NCBI GenBank assembly: GCA_031553495.1
Contig: JAVBLN010000003.1
Span: 124,001 to 188,000 of the forward strand
Direction: 5' to 3'
Length of the DNA stretch: 64,000 nt
Source of the DNA: Pinibacter sp031553495
Lineage (GTDB): Bacteria > Bacteroidota > Bacteroidia > Chitinophagales > Chitinophagaceae
A program made the translations under genes and the position numbers. This document shows positions 33,649 through 43,558 of this stretch, piece by piece; position 1 is the first letter of the stretch; every line of letters starts with the position of its first letter. Below the pieces are notes generated by a model, which did no database searches, was not told the origin of the DNA, and was given only the letters and a program-made list of their open reading frames with translations.

Positions 33649-36525
33649 ATGCGATTGTCTTGTACCAAAGTATTTCCATTATTAATTGCTTTATTGGGAA
33701 TAGCAGCGCAAGAGACTTATTCAAAAGAGCGGCCTTACACGGGCAGAAGATTCATTAGCAATATAGAAAGAGACACAACACATCAACTTGTAAGAAAAAC
33801 TGCTGTTAATCAAAAACTGCAAACTCCTGCTCCCATCCCTGCAGTGTTATTGAAAGATTCCTTAACTCCATTATTGTTCAACATTCAAGTGCCCTCAAAA
33901 CTGAATGTGGCTTCTGTTGCTACTATTTCAGGCGAGGCGTTTAGAACAATGCCGGGCAATCAGTTAAAGAGTGCGCTGGCAGGCAGGTTGCCGGGTTTGT
34001 TTGTAACTCAGTCCAGCTCCAACAGTGGAACGGTAAACGAGAGTGCATATTCGCTTTCATTAAGAGGACAAAGTCCGCTTATTGTAATTGACGGAGTTCC
34101 ACAGAATATTTCCATTTTCGATTTTGATGAAATAGAGTCTGTTTCTGTTTTGCGCGACGCCTTGGCCACTGCGATGTACGGCCCGCAAGCGTCAAATGGC
34201 GTAATGCTGATCACAACAAGAAAAGGAGAACCCGGTAAACAAAAGATCAGTGCTACTGTACAAAGCAGCATTCAAAAACCAATGAAATTTTTAAAGGGGC
34301 TGAATGCGTTCGATTATGCTACATTATATAACGAAGCGCTTGACAACGACGGCTTTGCTCCTGCGTATACAGATGCTGATCTGGCTGCGTACAAAAATCA
34401 TACTGATCCTTATGGGCATCCTGATATTGACTGGGTGAGTGAGGCGTATAAAAACACTACCCGCCTCGATAAAGTTAATTTGAACATAAGCGGCGGCAAT
34501 CGTGTGGCCACATATTTTGTAGTGGGTGAGTATCTGCACCAGGGTGGTATTTTCAAAACCAATGAAGATGATAACTCTTACAAAACAAATAATGACTTTA
34601 ACAGTTACATGATCCGTTCCAATGTGAACGTTAATCTTGATGCAAAAACAAGTGTGGGAATAAATCTGCTTGGACGAATTATTGAATCTACACAACCAGG
34701 AGCCACTACTAATACAATCAGGAACAGTATTTACAATACTCCGAATAATGCGTATCCTATTTTCAATCCTAACGATTCGTTGGGTGGCGTATTGGAGTAT
34801 AAAGACAATACTTACGGTCAGATCAACAGATCCGGCTATCAACGCGGGTATGAAAGAAATTTGCTGGCTGATCTTTACCTGAAAAGAAGCCTTGATGAAA
34901 TTACAAAAGGGTTGTGGGTAAAAGGTATGGCTTCATTTAGTGGTTCGTTTCTGCAAACAATAAACCGTAACAAAACTTTTGCGGTTTATCAAATGGCTAC
35001 TTCAGGTACCGATACATCTTATCGCAGATTTAACAGCGATGGTAAACAAAATAATACCGATGCGGTAGATGACCAATGGATTCAAAGTTATGCGGAAGTA
35101 GATCTGGGGTATAACAGGAAGTTTGGTCAGCATGGTATAGACGCGTTGGTGTTATACAGTCAAACCAATTCAAGAATAAACTCAGATCTGCCATTAATTT
35201 TTAAAGGAATATCCGGAAGGGTCGCTTACAATTTTGATGAAAAATATATTGCGGAAGCTGTTTTTGGTTATAACGGATTCAACCGTTACCCTGAAGGTTT
35301 CCGTATGAGATTTTTCCCTGCTGTAGGATTGGGATGGAATATTCATAAGGAAAATTTTATGAAGGATATTTCATGGCTAAATCGCTTAAAACTGTATGGT
35401 TCATTTGGTAAAACAGGAAGAAGCGCGAATGGTTACTATACTTTCACACAATACTATGCAAGTGCTACAAGTGTTTATTTTGGTACCACGCCAAACAGCA
35501 ATTATGCGGTGGGAGAATCAGGACTTGTGAACCCGGATCTTGATTATGAAAAATCGAACAAACTGAATATCGGTTTGGAAGGTGCGGTATTAAAAGACAG
35601 GTTGGCATTCTCAATTGAATATTATAACAACAATTATTACGATCTGATAAGAGCACGTGGCAAAAGCATTGCAATAATCGGAAGCAGTTATCCATCTGAA
35701 AACCTTGGTAAAAGCAAACACTCCGGTATGAATATGATGGTGTCGTGGAATGACAGGTTGCCTTCAACATTTGAATATTATGTTTCTGCCAATTTTAATG
35801 TGGCTAAAACAAAGCAGGTATTTATAGATGAAGTAGACCAGGCATACGAGTGGATGAAAAGAACAGGCCGTCCCGTGGGACAGGCTTTTGGCTACACCGC
35901 GCTTGGTTTATATAGAACCAATGCAGATTTCTCAAAACCGGGTGTAGCCTGCATTGATGGATACACGCCGCAATTAGGCGACATCATGTATAAAGATTTG
36001 GATGGTGATGGTAAAATTACTGTTTATGACGAATCGCCAATCGGTAATACAAAACCTTTGATGTTCTTTGGAACTACGCTTGGCGCGTCTTACAAAGGAT
36101 TTGATTTTAACGCTTTGATACAGGGCGCCATTAACAGGGATGTTACTTTAGCAAATGCAACACAGTGGGAATTCCAGAACAGGGGATTCGGGCAGGCATT
36201 TGAACATCATTTGGATAGATGGACTCCCAATAACATAAACGCTTCTTATCCACGGTTGACAGTGGGTACAAATGTAAATAACCATCTTTCAAACTCATCT
36301 TACTGGTATAAAGACGGAAGTTACGGACGTTTGAAATTTATGGAGTTGGGCTATACGTTCACCTCACCATGGGTAAAGAAAATTAAACTTGAATCATTCC
36401 GCCTGTTTGTAAATGCCACGAATTTAATTACCATCTCAGCGTATGATGGTGTAGATCCGGAGGTGTATGGTTATTCATATCCAATCCAAAAAACATTTAG
36501 TGGCGGCTTAACTATAAAACTATAA
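33649..36525 (+). CDS. SusC-like TonB-dependent transporter lacking the usual N-terminal domain
   Basis: 958 residues with a signal peptide (LLIALLGIAAQETYS). About 60 unrecognised residues lead straight to a plug: SVATISGEAFRTMPGNQLKS, LAGRLPGLFVTQSS, then SPLIVIDGVPQNI and the SusC signature FDEIESVSVLRDALATAMYG. The carboxypeptidase-like domain present in most SusC proteins is absent. The barrel is full (INRYDV-like INRDVTLANATQWEF, end SGGLTIKL). It would import oligosaccharides with the SusD 10 bp downstream. First gene of the large locus, divergent from the sensor kinase. Confidence 0.92.
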   Translation: MRLSCTKVFPLLIALLGIAAQETYSKERPYTGRRFISNIERDTTHQLVRKTAVNQKLQTPAPIPAVLLKDSLTPLLFNIQVPSKLNVASVATISGEAFRTMPGNQLKSALAGRLPGLFVTQSSSNSGTVNESAYSLSLRGQSPLIVIDGVPQNISIFDFDEIESVSVLRDALATAMYGPQASNGVMLITTRKGEPGKQKISATVQSSIQKPMKFLKGLNAFDYATLYNEALDNDGFAPAYTDADLAAYKNHTDPYGHPDIDWVSEAYKNTTRLDKVNLNISGGNRVATYFVVGEYLHQGGIFKTNEDDNSYKTNNDFNSYMIRSNVNVNLDAKTSVGINLLGRIIESTQPGATTNTIRNSIYNTPNNAYPIFNPNDSLGGVLEYKDNTYGQINRSGYQRGYERNLLADLYLKRSLDEITKGLWVKGMASFSGSFLQTINRNKTFAVYQMATSGTDTSYRRFNSDGKQNNTDAVDDQWIQSYAEVDLGYNRKFGQHGIDALVLYSQTNSRINSDLPLIFKGISGRVAYNFDEKYIAEAVFGYNGFNRYPEGFRMRFFPAVGLGWNIHKENFMKDISWLNRLKLYGSFGKTGRSANGYYTFTQYYASATSVYFGTTPNSNYAVGESGLVNPDLDYEKSNKLNIGLEGAVLKDRLAFSIEYYNNNYYDLIRARGKSIAIIGSSYPSENLGKSKHSGMNMMVSWNDRLPSTFEYYVSANFNVAKTKQVFIDEVDQAYEWMKRTGRPVGQAFGYTALGLYRTNADFSKPGVACIDGYTPQLGDIMYKDLDGDGKITVYDESPIGNTKPLMFFGTTLGASYKGFDFNALIQGAINRDVTLANATQWEFQNRGFGQAFEHHLDRWTPNNINASYPRLTVGTNVNNHLSNSSYWYKDGSYGRLKFMELGYTFTSPWVKKIKLESFRLFVNATNLITISAYDGVDPEVYGYSYPIQKTFSGGLTIKL

Positions 36526-36535
36526 ACGTATTGCT

Positions 36536-38290
36536 ATGCATAAAAGAATATCATATTTACTAAGTATCTCGTTTGTGGCAGGCGTGCTGTTTGTTTCATG
36601 TAAGAAAGATGTAGAGGATAGAAGGGCTAATGCGCTAACTGATAAAGATGTCTGGGATAGTTCAGACAGTCTTGCCATATATGCCACACAGTATGTAAAC
36701 AATCTTTATAATTATTTGCCTGAAGGTTTTGACCGCATAGGTGGCGATTTTTTGGATGCGGCCACAGATGACGCAATTCCATCAAGAAAAAGTTCAACCA
36801 TTTCATATTATACAAATGGTAACCTGAATGCACAAAATTACCCTGACGCTTTTTTCGCAAAGGGTTATGATGGCATCAGGGCAGTGAATGTAATGCTGAA
36901 GAACATTCATAAGGTCAGCTTCAGAACTGTGGTTGGTGATAAAGAAGATCCTACTTATGAATTCACAAAACAGTATTGGAAAGCGGAAGGCCGGTTTATA
37001 AGAGCCATGTGTTATTGGGAACTGTTGAAGCGTTATGGTGGCATTCCTCTTGTTGGCGATAATATCTACAGCTTAAGCGACAATTTGGAATTGCCACGGA
37101 ATACTTATGAAGAATGTGTTAAATATATAGTAAGTGAGTGTGACGCAGTAAAGGATTCATTACGTACAGATCCTGTTGATGCGGAGAATTGGGGAAAAGT
37201 TAGTAAAGCCGCCGCGCTTGCGCTTAAGAGCAGGGTTTTATTATATGCTGCAAGCCCCTTGTTTAATGGTGGTGGTATAGAGCAGGATGCGAATATCAGG
37301 AAACTGAATAGTTATCCGGACTTCCAACAATCACGCTGGGATAGCGCCGCGAAAGCTGCCGCGGAACTGATCACTTATGCCAGTCAAAAAGGATTAACAC
37401 TACAAGGAGAGTACCGCGATGTATTTACAACTATAAACTCTAAAGAAATATTTCTTGTTAATTTAAGGGCGAAAACAGCCAGCCTGGAAGAGAACCACGG
37501 GCCAATTGGTTTCGCGTCATCAACAGTGATCAGCAGAGGTTATACAAGTCCTACACAGGATCTTGTAGATTCTTATACTGATACGACAGGTCGTGCTATT
37601 TCTGAAAACGGCACAGTATATGTTGCATCGAATCCTTATGCAAAGCGTGACCCACGCCTTAGCTGGACAGTTTTATACAATGGCCGAAAATGGATGCCAA
37701 CAACAGGAAGGGTGGAAACATATAACGGCGGAAAAGACAGGCCGGGTGGTACGGCGGTACAAACACAAACCGGGTACTATCTGCGCAAATTTATGGGCTA
37801 CTTTGATAATCCAACAGGTAATAACGCTACATACACTACGCAAAATCACAATTTTATCATTTTCAGGTTGGGTGAAGCTATTTTGAATTATGCGGAAGCG
37901 TTAAACGAAACAGGGCAAACGGAAGCTGCTGTAACTGAAATAAAGAAACTGAGAAGCCGTGCTAAAATACAAGCGGGTACCGGAAGTCGTTATGGTATGA
38001 AAACGGGAATAACGCAAGATGAAATGAGAACGCTTATACAAAACGAGCGCAGATCGGAACTCTCATTTGAAGAACATCGTTTTTGGGATTTGCGTCGTTG
38101 GAAACTTGCAGAGTCCACGCTTAATAAAGCACTTCACGGAATAAGAATAACCAAAAAAGAGGACGGTTCTTTAAGATATGAAACTGAAGAAGTGATCAAT
38201 ATAAAATTCGCAAACCGTTTATACAGGATGCCGATACCATACAGTGAAATAAGCAAGAACAGAAGTATGGTTCAAAACGAAGGATGGTAA
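36536..38290 (+). CDS. SusD-like glycan-binding lipoprotein, first pair
   Basis: 584 residues. Lipobox LFVSC with KKDVEDRR after it. SusD core features are present: EGRFIRAMCYWELLKRYGGIPLV (split around about 150), SKAAALALKSRVLLYAASPLFN, FRLGEAILNYAEALNETG and RNERRSEL-like QNERRSELSFEEHRFWDLRRW. The end, RSMVQNEGW, is typical. It lies 10 bp after the SusC gene and forms the surface lid of that transporter. The next SusC begins 243 bp on, after element A copy 13. Confidence 0.94.
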   Translation: MHKRISYLLSISFVAGVLFVSCKKDVEDRRANALTDKDVWDSSDSLAIYATQYVNNLYNYLPEGFDRIGGDFLDAATDDAIPSRKSSTISYYTNGNLNAQNYPDAFFAKGYDGIRAVNVMLKNIHKVSFRTVVGDKEDPTYEFTKQYWKAEGRFIRAMCYWELLKRYGGIPLVGDNIYSLSDNLELPRNTYEECVKYIVSECDAVKDSLRTDPVDAENWGKVSKAAALALKSRVLLYAASPLFNGGGIEQDANIRKLNSYPDFQQSRWDSAAKAAAELITYASQKGLTLQGEYRDVFTTINSKEIFLVNLRAKTASLEENHGPIGFASSTVISRGYTSPTQDLVDSYTDTTGRAISENGTVYVASNPYAKRDPRLSWTVLYNGRKWMPTTGRVETYNGGKDRPGGTAVQTQTGYYLRKFMGYFDNPTGNNATYTTQNHNFIIFRLGEAILNYAEALNETGQTEAAVTEIKKLRSRAKIQAGTGSRYGMKTGITQDEMRTLIQNERRSELSFEEHRFWDLRRWKLAESTLNKALHGIRITKKEDGSLRYETEEVINIKFANRLYRMPIPYSEISKNRSMVQNEGW

Positions 38291-38353
38291 AAATTGAATA
38301 GTTGTTTTTTAAAAGTTATTTATGAAAACCCTATTTAAGACCTGTTTTATTAT

Positions 38354-38424
38354 GAGCCCAACATTTGAATTACTATGGAACACCGTTGCGTCGCACTCTT
38401 GTACTGAAGTAATTCTATTCGGCA
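38354..38424 (+). repeat. Element A copy 13 (GCGTCGC subtype, extended)
   Basis: GAGCCCAACATTTGAATTAC, then CCGTTGCGTCGCACTC, TTGTACTGAAG and TAATTCTATTCGGC. The similarity with copy 17 continues outward on both sides (TTTTATTATGAGCC to the left, CAATAAA-like words to the right). It separates the first SusD from the second SusC. Confidence 0.82.
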
Positions 38425-38533
38425 ATGAATAACAGGCAATAAATAATGGACTCATTAAAATAATTGTTGTTTGAAATCCTTTTAACAAGAATGATTGCAA
38501 CCCGCAATCAACAATGAACAAAAAATAATGCTC

Positions 38534-41500
38534 ATGAAACATTTAATATATACCCTGATCTGCGTTTTTTCTTTACAGGCTTCCTACGCACAGCTTGTAA
38601 AAGGATGGGTAAAAGATGATAAATCGCCGTTGGCAGGCGCTTCTATCGTAGAAAAAGGAATGCCTGCAAATGGTACGTCGGCAGACGAAACCGGCTATTT
38701 CGAATTGACATTAAGAGGGACATCAAATGTAATTATCGTATCGGCTACCGGGCATGTAACACAGGAACTGTCAGTAGCGGGAAGAAAAGATCTTAATATA
38801 GTATTGGCTGTTGACAAAGCTGCCGCGGAATTGGAAGATGTGGTAGTAGTGGGTTATGGCAAACAAAAAAGAGTTACCAACACAGGTGCTGTTAATTCCA
38901 TTAAAGCGGATGCTATACAGCGCATACCAACCGCCAGCTTGCAAAACGCGTTAACAGGCGTGGTGCCCGGCTTTAGCTCTCAACAACGTTCCGGTGTTCC
39001 GGGCGAAGATGGTGCTGCATTTTTTATTCGCGGTCAAAGTTCTTTGAAAGGGGATAATAATCCATTGATTTTAGTAGATGATATTGAATATTCTTATGCT
39101 CAATTTTCACGTTTAGACGCGAATGAAATAGAAACCATTAGTATTTTGAAAGACGCCTCCACTACTGCCATATTTGGTATTAAAGGCGCGAACGGTGTAG
39201 TATTAGTGACCACAAAAAGAGGTAAAGTTGGTAAACCGAAAATTACTGTAAGAAGTGATTTTGGCTTATCACAACCAACTATTTTTCCTGAAGTATTGGA
39301 TGCTTATGAATCTGCGGTAATGTACAATAAAGGTCTGTTGAATGATTATAATGCAAATCCTAATCCCGGCGATCCGTTTGTACCTTATTTTTCCGAAGAA
39401 GATTTGGAATTATTTCAAAATGGTAAAGATCCCTGGGGGCACCCGAATGTTGATTGGAGAAAAACGTTGTTTAGGAATTTTAGTTCTACATCAAAAAGTA
39501 ATATAGACATTAGTGGCGGCTCTGACCGGGTGAAGTATTTTATCTCAGGTGGGTTTTTGTGGCAAAATGGAATGCTGAAGGACTTTGGAAAGGAGAGGGA
39601 TTTAAGAAGTGATTTCTACTACAAGCGTTATAATTATCGCTCTAATCTTGATATAAAAATAACTAAAACGCTGGATGTAAGACTGGACCTCTATGGTAAT
39701 GTGGGAGAAAAGAACCAGCCAAATGCACACACTGACATATTCCAAGATTATATTAATTTCAGGACACTTTCGCCATTTGCATACAATGTATATAATCCTG
39801 ACGGCTCTTTCAGTCATGCTACTATAAGCCCCAGTTTGGGAACAGAAAATAATGTGGTTGGACGACTCACGTATAATGGCTATAACAGGAATTTTGAAAA
39901 TAATATGTACTTCTCTTTTAATGGTGTGCAAAAACTTGATTTCATTACTAAAGGGTTATCTTTAAAAGCAGTGGCTTCATATTCGTCATTACAATCCTTC
40001 AACCGTAATATGAAAGTGCCGGATAATAATGAACCTTCTTCTTTTCCTTCATATTCATATGATTACACAACCGGAACTTACAAGCAATGGAACGATAATG
40101 TGTATAGAATAGTGGTGCCAACATTAGGTTATGATGATGGGCATCCTCTTAGAACACTTAATTTACAGGGTTTTTTGAATTATGATAACCGCTTCGGCAG
40201 TCATCATGTATTTGGAATGATATTGGCTAACAAACAATCGCTTGTAAAATGGTACTCTTCAAATGCCGATGACCTAACCCGGAATTATATACCATCCAAC
40301 ACACGCGGATATGCAGCTCGTTTTGGTTATGATTATAAGCAAAAATATTTGATTGAATTTAATGGGGCTTACAACGGATCAGATGTGTTTGCTGCTAAAA
40401 AGAAATATGGTTTCTTCCCTGCGGGATCTATTGGATGGAACATTACAGAAGAAGAATTTATGAAGGATATTCATTGGCTTAGCCGATGGAAAATTAAAGG
40501 ATCATATGGAATTGTTGGTAGCGATAATATAGGGCCGGGTAAAGCAACAGCCTATGAACATATTTTTGCTTATGCATCAGGTAATGAGAGAGGAAATTCT
40601 GCTTATTATCCAGGTATTTGGTTTGGTACTTCAGGTTCCACATCTGTATTGGATTTCCTAAAAGAAAGTGCGTTGGGCAATGATGATGTTTCCTGGGAAA
40701 AAGAAAGAAAAATTAATGTGGGTACTGAAATCGGATTATTCCAAAATAAGCTGTCATTTAGTTTTGATTACTTTAATCATAGGCGATATGATATTATTAT
40801 TGACAGGGAAACAATTTCAGCGATAGCAGGCGTGAAAGCACCTAGTGCGAACATAGGAATAGTGAAGAATAGCGGTTACGAAGTAGAATTGTCATATAAA
40901 AATAAAATCGGTAAGCACTTCAATTATTTTGTTACAGGAAATTATAACTATGTAAAAAATACGATATTGGAGCGGGAAGAACCAGTGTATGCCGATGCTC
41001 CATGGCAGCAATCTACAGGCAATAGCATGGGACAGATATTAGTGTATAAATTTATAGGCTTTTATACTGAAAAAGATCTCTCCGATCCTGATGTGGCAAA
41101 ACCAACTGGTGGTACTAGTTTGGCGCCTGGGGATCTTAAATATCTTGATTATAATGGGGATGGAGTAATAAATGATCTTGATCAGGGGTACTTTTCATCA
41201 CCTAATTATCCAACCACAACCTATGGATTATCACTTGGGTTTACTTACAAGAAGTTTAATTTTAGTATGCTTTTCCAAGGTGCATCTGACTTCAGTTTCA
41301 GAGCGAGACAAGGTGCTATCCAGGCATTCTTATCTAATATGCAGCCAATACACAGGGAGGCCTGGACACCGGAACTGGGTGATAATGCGAAATATCCGCG
41401 TTTATCTGTGTCCAACACTTCAGATGTAAGTAACTATCAATCTACTTTCTGGATGATACCTGGCGACTACATAAGGTTGAAGAGTATGGAAATAGGCTAT

Positions 41501-41692
41501 TCGCTTCCAAAGAACTGGTTCAAAGTGTTAAAATTTCAGGATGCAAGATTGTATGCTACAGGGTACAATTTGTTAACGTGGTCTAAGTTAACCAAGCTTT
41601 ATCAGTTTGATCCTGAAGCTGCATCCGGTGGCGATAAGGCTGTTTATCCGCCTCAACGCACTTTTAATGTAGGTTTATCTGTCGGATTTTAA
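38534..41692 (+). CDS. SusC/RagA-type TonB-dependent transporter, second pair
   Basis: I start at the ATG at 38534 (MKHLIYTLICVFSLQASYAQ, signal peptide); ATG at 38528 and TTG at 38495 are in frame too. 1052 residues. The carboxypeptidase-like domain (about 21-95, KGWVKDDKSPLAGASIVEKG), the linker DVVVVGYGKQKRVTNTGAV, the plug with NPLILVDDIEYSY and ETISILKDASTTAIFG, and a barrel ending in RTFNVGLSVGF are all present, so this is a complete SusC. It is the importer partner of the SusD 42 bp downstream. Confidence 0.95.
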   Translation: MKHLIYTLICVFSLQASYAQLVKGWVKDDKSPLAGASIVEKGMPANGTSADETGYFELTLRGTSNVIIVSATGHVTQELSVAGRKDLNIVLAVDKAAAELEDVVVVGYGKQKRVTNTGAVNSIKADAIQRIPTASLQNALTGVVPGFSSQQRSGVPGEDGAAFFIRGQSSLKGDNNPLILVDDIEYSYAQFSRLDANEIETISILKDASTTAIFGIKGANGVVLVTTKRGKVGKPKITVRSDFGLSQPTIFPEVLDAYESAVMYNKGLLNDYNANPNPGDPFVPYFSEEDLELFQNGKDPWGHPNVDWRKTLFRNFSSTSKSNIDISGGSDRVKYFISGGFLWQNGMLKDFGKERDLRSDFYYKRYNYRSNLDIKITKTLDVRLDLYGNVGEKNQPNAHTDIFQDYINFRTLSPFAYNVYNPDGSFSHATISPSLGTENNVVGRLTYNGYNRNFENNMYFSFNGVQKLDFITKGLSLKAVASYSSLQSFNRNMKVPDNNEPSSFPSYSYDYTTGTYKQWNDNVYRIVVPTLGYDDGHPLRTLNLQGFLNYDNRFGSHHVFGMILANKQSLVKWYSSNADDLTRNYIPSNTRGYAARFGYDYKQKYLIEFNGAYNGSDVFAAKKKYGFFPAGSIGWNITEEEFMKDIHWLSRWKIKGSYGIVGSDNIGPGKATAYEHIFAYASGNERGNSAYYPGIWFGTSGSTSVLDFLKESALGNDDVSWEKERKINVGTEIGLFQNKLSFSFDYFNHRRYDIIIDRETISAIAGVKAPSANIGIVKNSGYEVELSYKNKIGKHFNYFVTGNYNYVKNTILEREEPVYADAPWQQSTGNSMGQILVYKFIGFYTEKDLSDPDVAKPTGGTSLAPGDLKYLDYNGDGVINDLDQGYFSSPNYPTTTYGLSLGFTYKKFNFSMLFQGASDFSFRARQGAIQAFLSNMQPIHREAWTPELGDNAKYPRLSVSNTSDVSNYQSTFWMIPGDYIRLKSMEIGYSLPKNWFKVLKFQDARLYATGYNLLTWSKLTKLYQFDPEAASGGDKAVYPPQRTFNVGLSVGF

Positions 41693-41734
41693 TAGTCAAC
41701 AAAAACTGGGTGGGTTTTTAGAAAACTTAATACA

Positions 41735-43534
41735 ATGATTATGAAAAAATATATTATAGTTTGCTTTGCCGGATTATTTGTATTTATGCTTTCCTGCAAA
41801 AAAGGCGACTTCCTGGATAAGTCTAAAGATTTGTCAAAGATCGATGAAGCACAGATATTTAGTGACAGTACCAAAATATTTGAGTTTCTTAATGGAATGT
41901 ATGCTGATGCCAGGTTCTCATTCAAAAAACGTGATTATAATGATCAGACCAACAAAAATCAAACCACGGATGATGAAGAATGTAGGCTGTATGGCACTCA
42001 ACAACCGGTAGCCCAAATCCTTTCCGGACTTTTGTCTTCATCAAATTTCCACTCACATATCATGCGTATGTGGAATATTCCCTGGGCTAATATCAGGAGA
42101 GCCAATCTTATGTTGAGCCATGTGCCGACATTGCCACTGTCCGAACCTTTGAAGCAAAAAATAAAAGGAGAAACAAAGTTTTTGAGAGCTTGGTATTATT
42201 CTCACTTGTTAAATACTTTTGGTGCTATGCCAATATTAGGCGATGTGGTTTTTGATGCCGAATCTGACATAAATTTTCCCCGAACTCCTTATGGCGAATG
42301 TGTTGACTACCTGGTTAATGAACTGGATGAAGCCGCATCATTATTGCCGGTAGAGCATGAAGCAAAGGATTTTGGACGTGTTACAAAAAATGCATGTTTG
42401 GGTCTTAAATCACGCGTACTCCTTTTTGCCGCAAGTCCCTTGTTTAATGGTGGTTTGCAAAACATAAAATCTCAATTTAGAATTCAGGACAATATAGATG
42501 AAAGGATCAATTCGATTGCATATTCTTCGTATGATCAAAACCGTTGGCAGCGTGCTGCCGAAGCTGCTAGAGCAGTGATCAACTCTGGTCATTATGAATT
42601 GGAAGATGCTGAAGGTACATCAGGCGGTAAAGGATTTTATGATCTGTTCTTAAACAGGTTAACAAAAGAACAAGTGTTCTTTATTCCGCAAACATCAAAT
42701 TATGAATTTGAAAACTATTGGAATCCCCCAAGTCGTAGTGGTGGATGGTATGGTTTTCCCACACAGAATCTGGTGAACTGTTTCCCCATGAAAAACGGAA
42801 AAGCAATCTCCGATCCTACTTCCGGTTATAATCCTCAAAATCCGTATGTAAACAGGGATCCGCGTATGGGCTACACTGTTATGTATAATGGGTCATTATG
42901 GGCTGGTTCTACTCCTTCCCTGTCTCCAGTTTATACTTATTTGGGTACCGGACAAACCAACGATAATTTGGATACTACGTTTCTTTCTGTGGCTACCGTA
43001 ACAGGCTACTATTGCAGAAAAATGTGTAAACAGGAAACATCAAATATGGGTGGTAACCAGGCAAAAGTTGAGCGTTCTTGTCCTTTACTCAGATATGCCG
43101 AAATATTACTGATCAATGCGGAAGCGAGCAATGAAGCAGGCGATATAAATGAGGCATATAATATGCTGAAAGCATTGCGCAAACGTGCAGGCATTGAAGC
43201 GGGAAGCGATAACATGTATGGATTAAAAAATGGTATGTCAAAAGAAGAAATGAGAGAAGTAGTGAGGAATGAACGCAGAATTGAACTGGCCTTTGAAGAT
43301 AGCCGTTTTTATGATCTCAGACGCTGGATGATTGCAATGGATTCGTTGAACGGATTTAATAAAGCAATGAAAATTTTACGAGTGGGAACAACCGGATCAA
43401 ATTATACTTACCAGGAAGTAAATATAACAAATGAAGCACGCAGACGCGTATTCAGGCCTGAAATGTATTTTCTGCCTATTGAGAGGGACGAACTGGCCAA
43501 CTCACCAAAATTAACGCAGGCACCAGGTTGGTAA
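41735..43534 (+). CDS. SusD-like glycan-binding lipoprotein, second pair
   Basis: 599 residues with lipobox FMLSC followed by KKGDFLDKS. SusD features: KGETKFLRAWYYSHLLNTFG (about 135-154), GRVTKNACLGLKSRVLLFAA, LLRYAEILLINAEASNEAGD and RNERRIELAFEDSRFYDLRRW, with the usual end KLTQAPGW. Its sequence is unlike the first SusD, so the two pairs probably accept different oligosaccharides. The phosphoesterase starts 24 bp later, probably in one operon. Confidence 0.94.
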   Translation: MIMKKYIIVCFAGLFVFMLSCKKGDFLDKSKDLSKIDEAQIFSDSTKIFEFLNGMYADARFSFKKRDYNDQTNKNQTTDDEECRLYGTQQPVAQILSGLLSSSNFHSHIMRMWNIPWANIRRANLMLSHVPTLPLSEPLKQKIKGETKFLRAWYYSHLLNTFGAMPILGDVVFDAESDINFPRTPYGECVDYLVNELDEAASLLPVEHEAKDFGRVTKNACLGLKSRVLLFAASPLFNGGLQNIKSQFRIQDNIDERINSIAYSSYDQNRWQRAAEAARAVINSGHYELEDAEGTSGGKGFYDLFLNRLTKEQVFFIPQTSNYEFENYWNPPSRSGGWYGFPTQNLVNCFPMKNGKAISDPTSGYNPQNPYVNRDPRMGYTVMYNGSLWAGSTPSLSPVYTYLGTGQTNDNLDTTFLSVATVTGYYCRKMCKQETSNMGGNQAKVERSCPLLRYAEILLINAEASNEAGDINEAYNMLKALRKRAGIEAGSDNMYGLKNGMSKEEMREVVRNERRIELAFEDSRFYDLRRWMIAMDSLNGFNKAMKILRVGTTGSNYTYQEVNITNEARRRVFRPEMYFLPIERDELANSPKLTQAPGW

Positions 43535-43558
43535 TACCAAATTCTAAACTATAATATC

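Noticed and set aside
34324..34842. 172-codon frame antisense to the first SusC
   Set aside because: A shadow of a strongly supported coding region with no family features.
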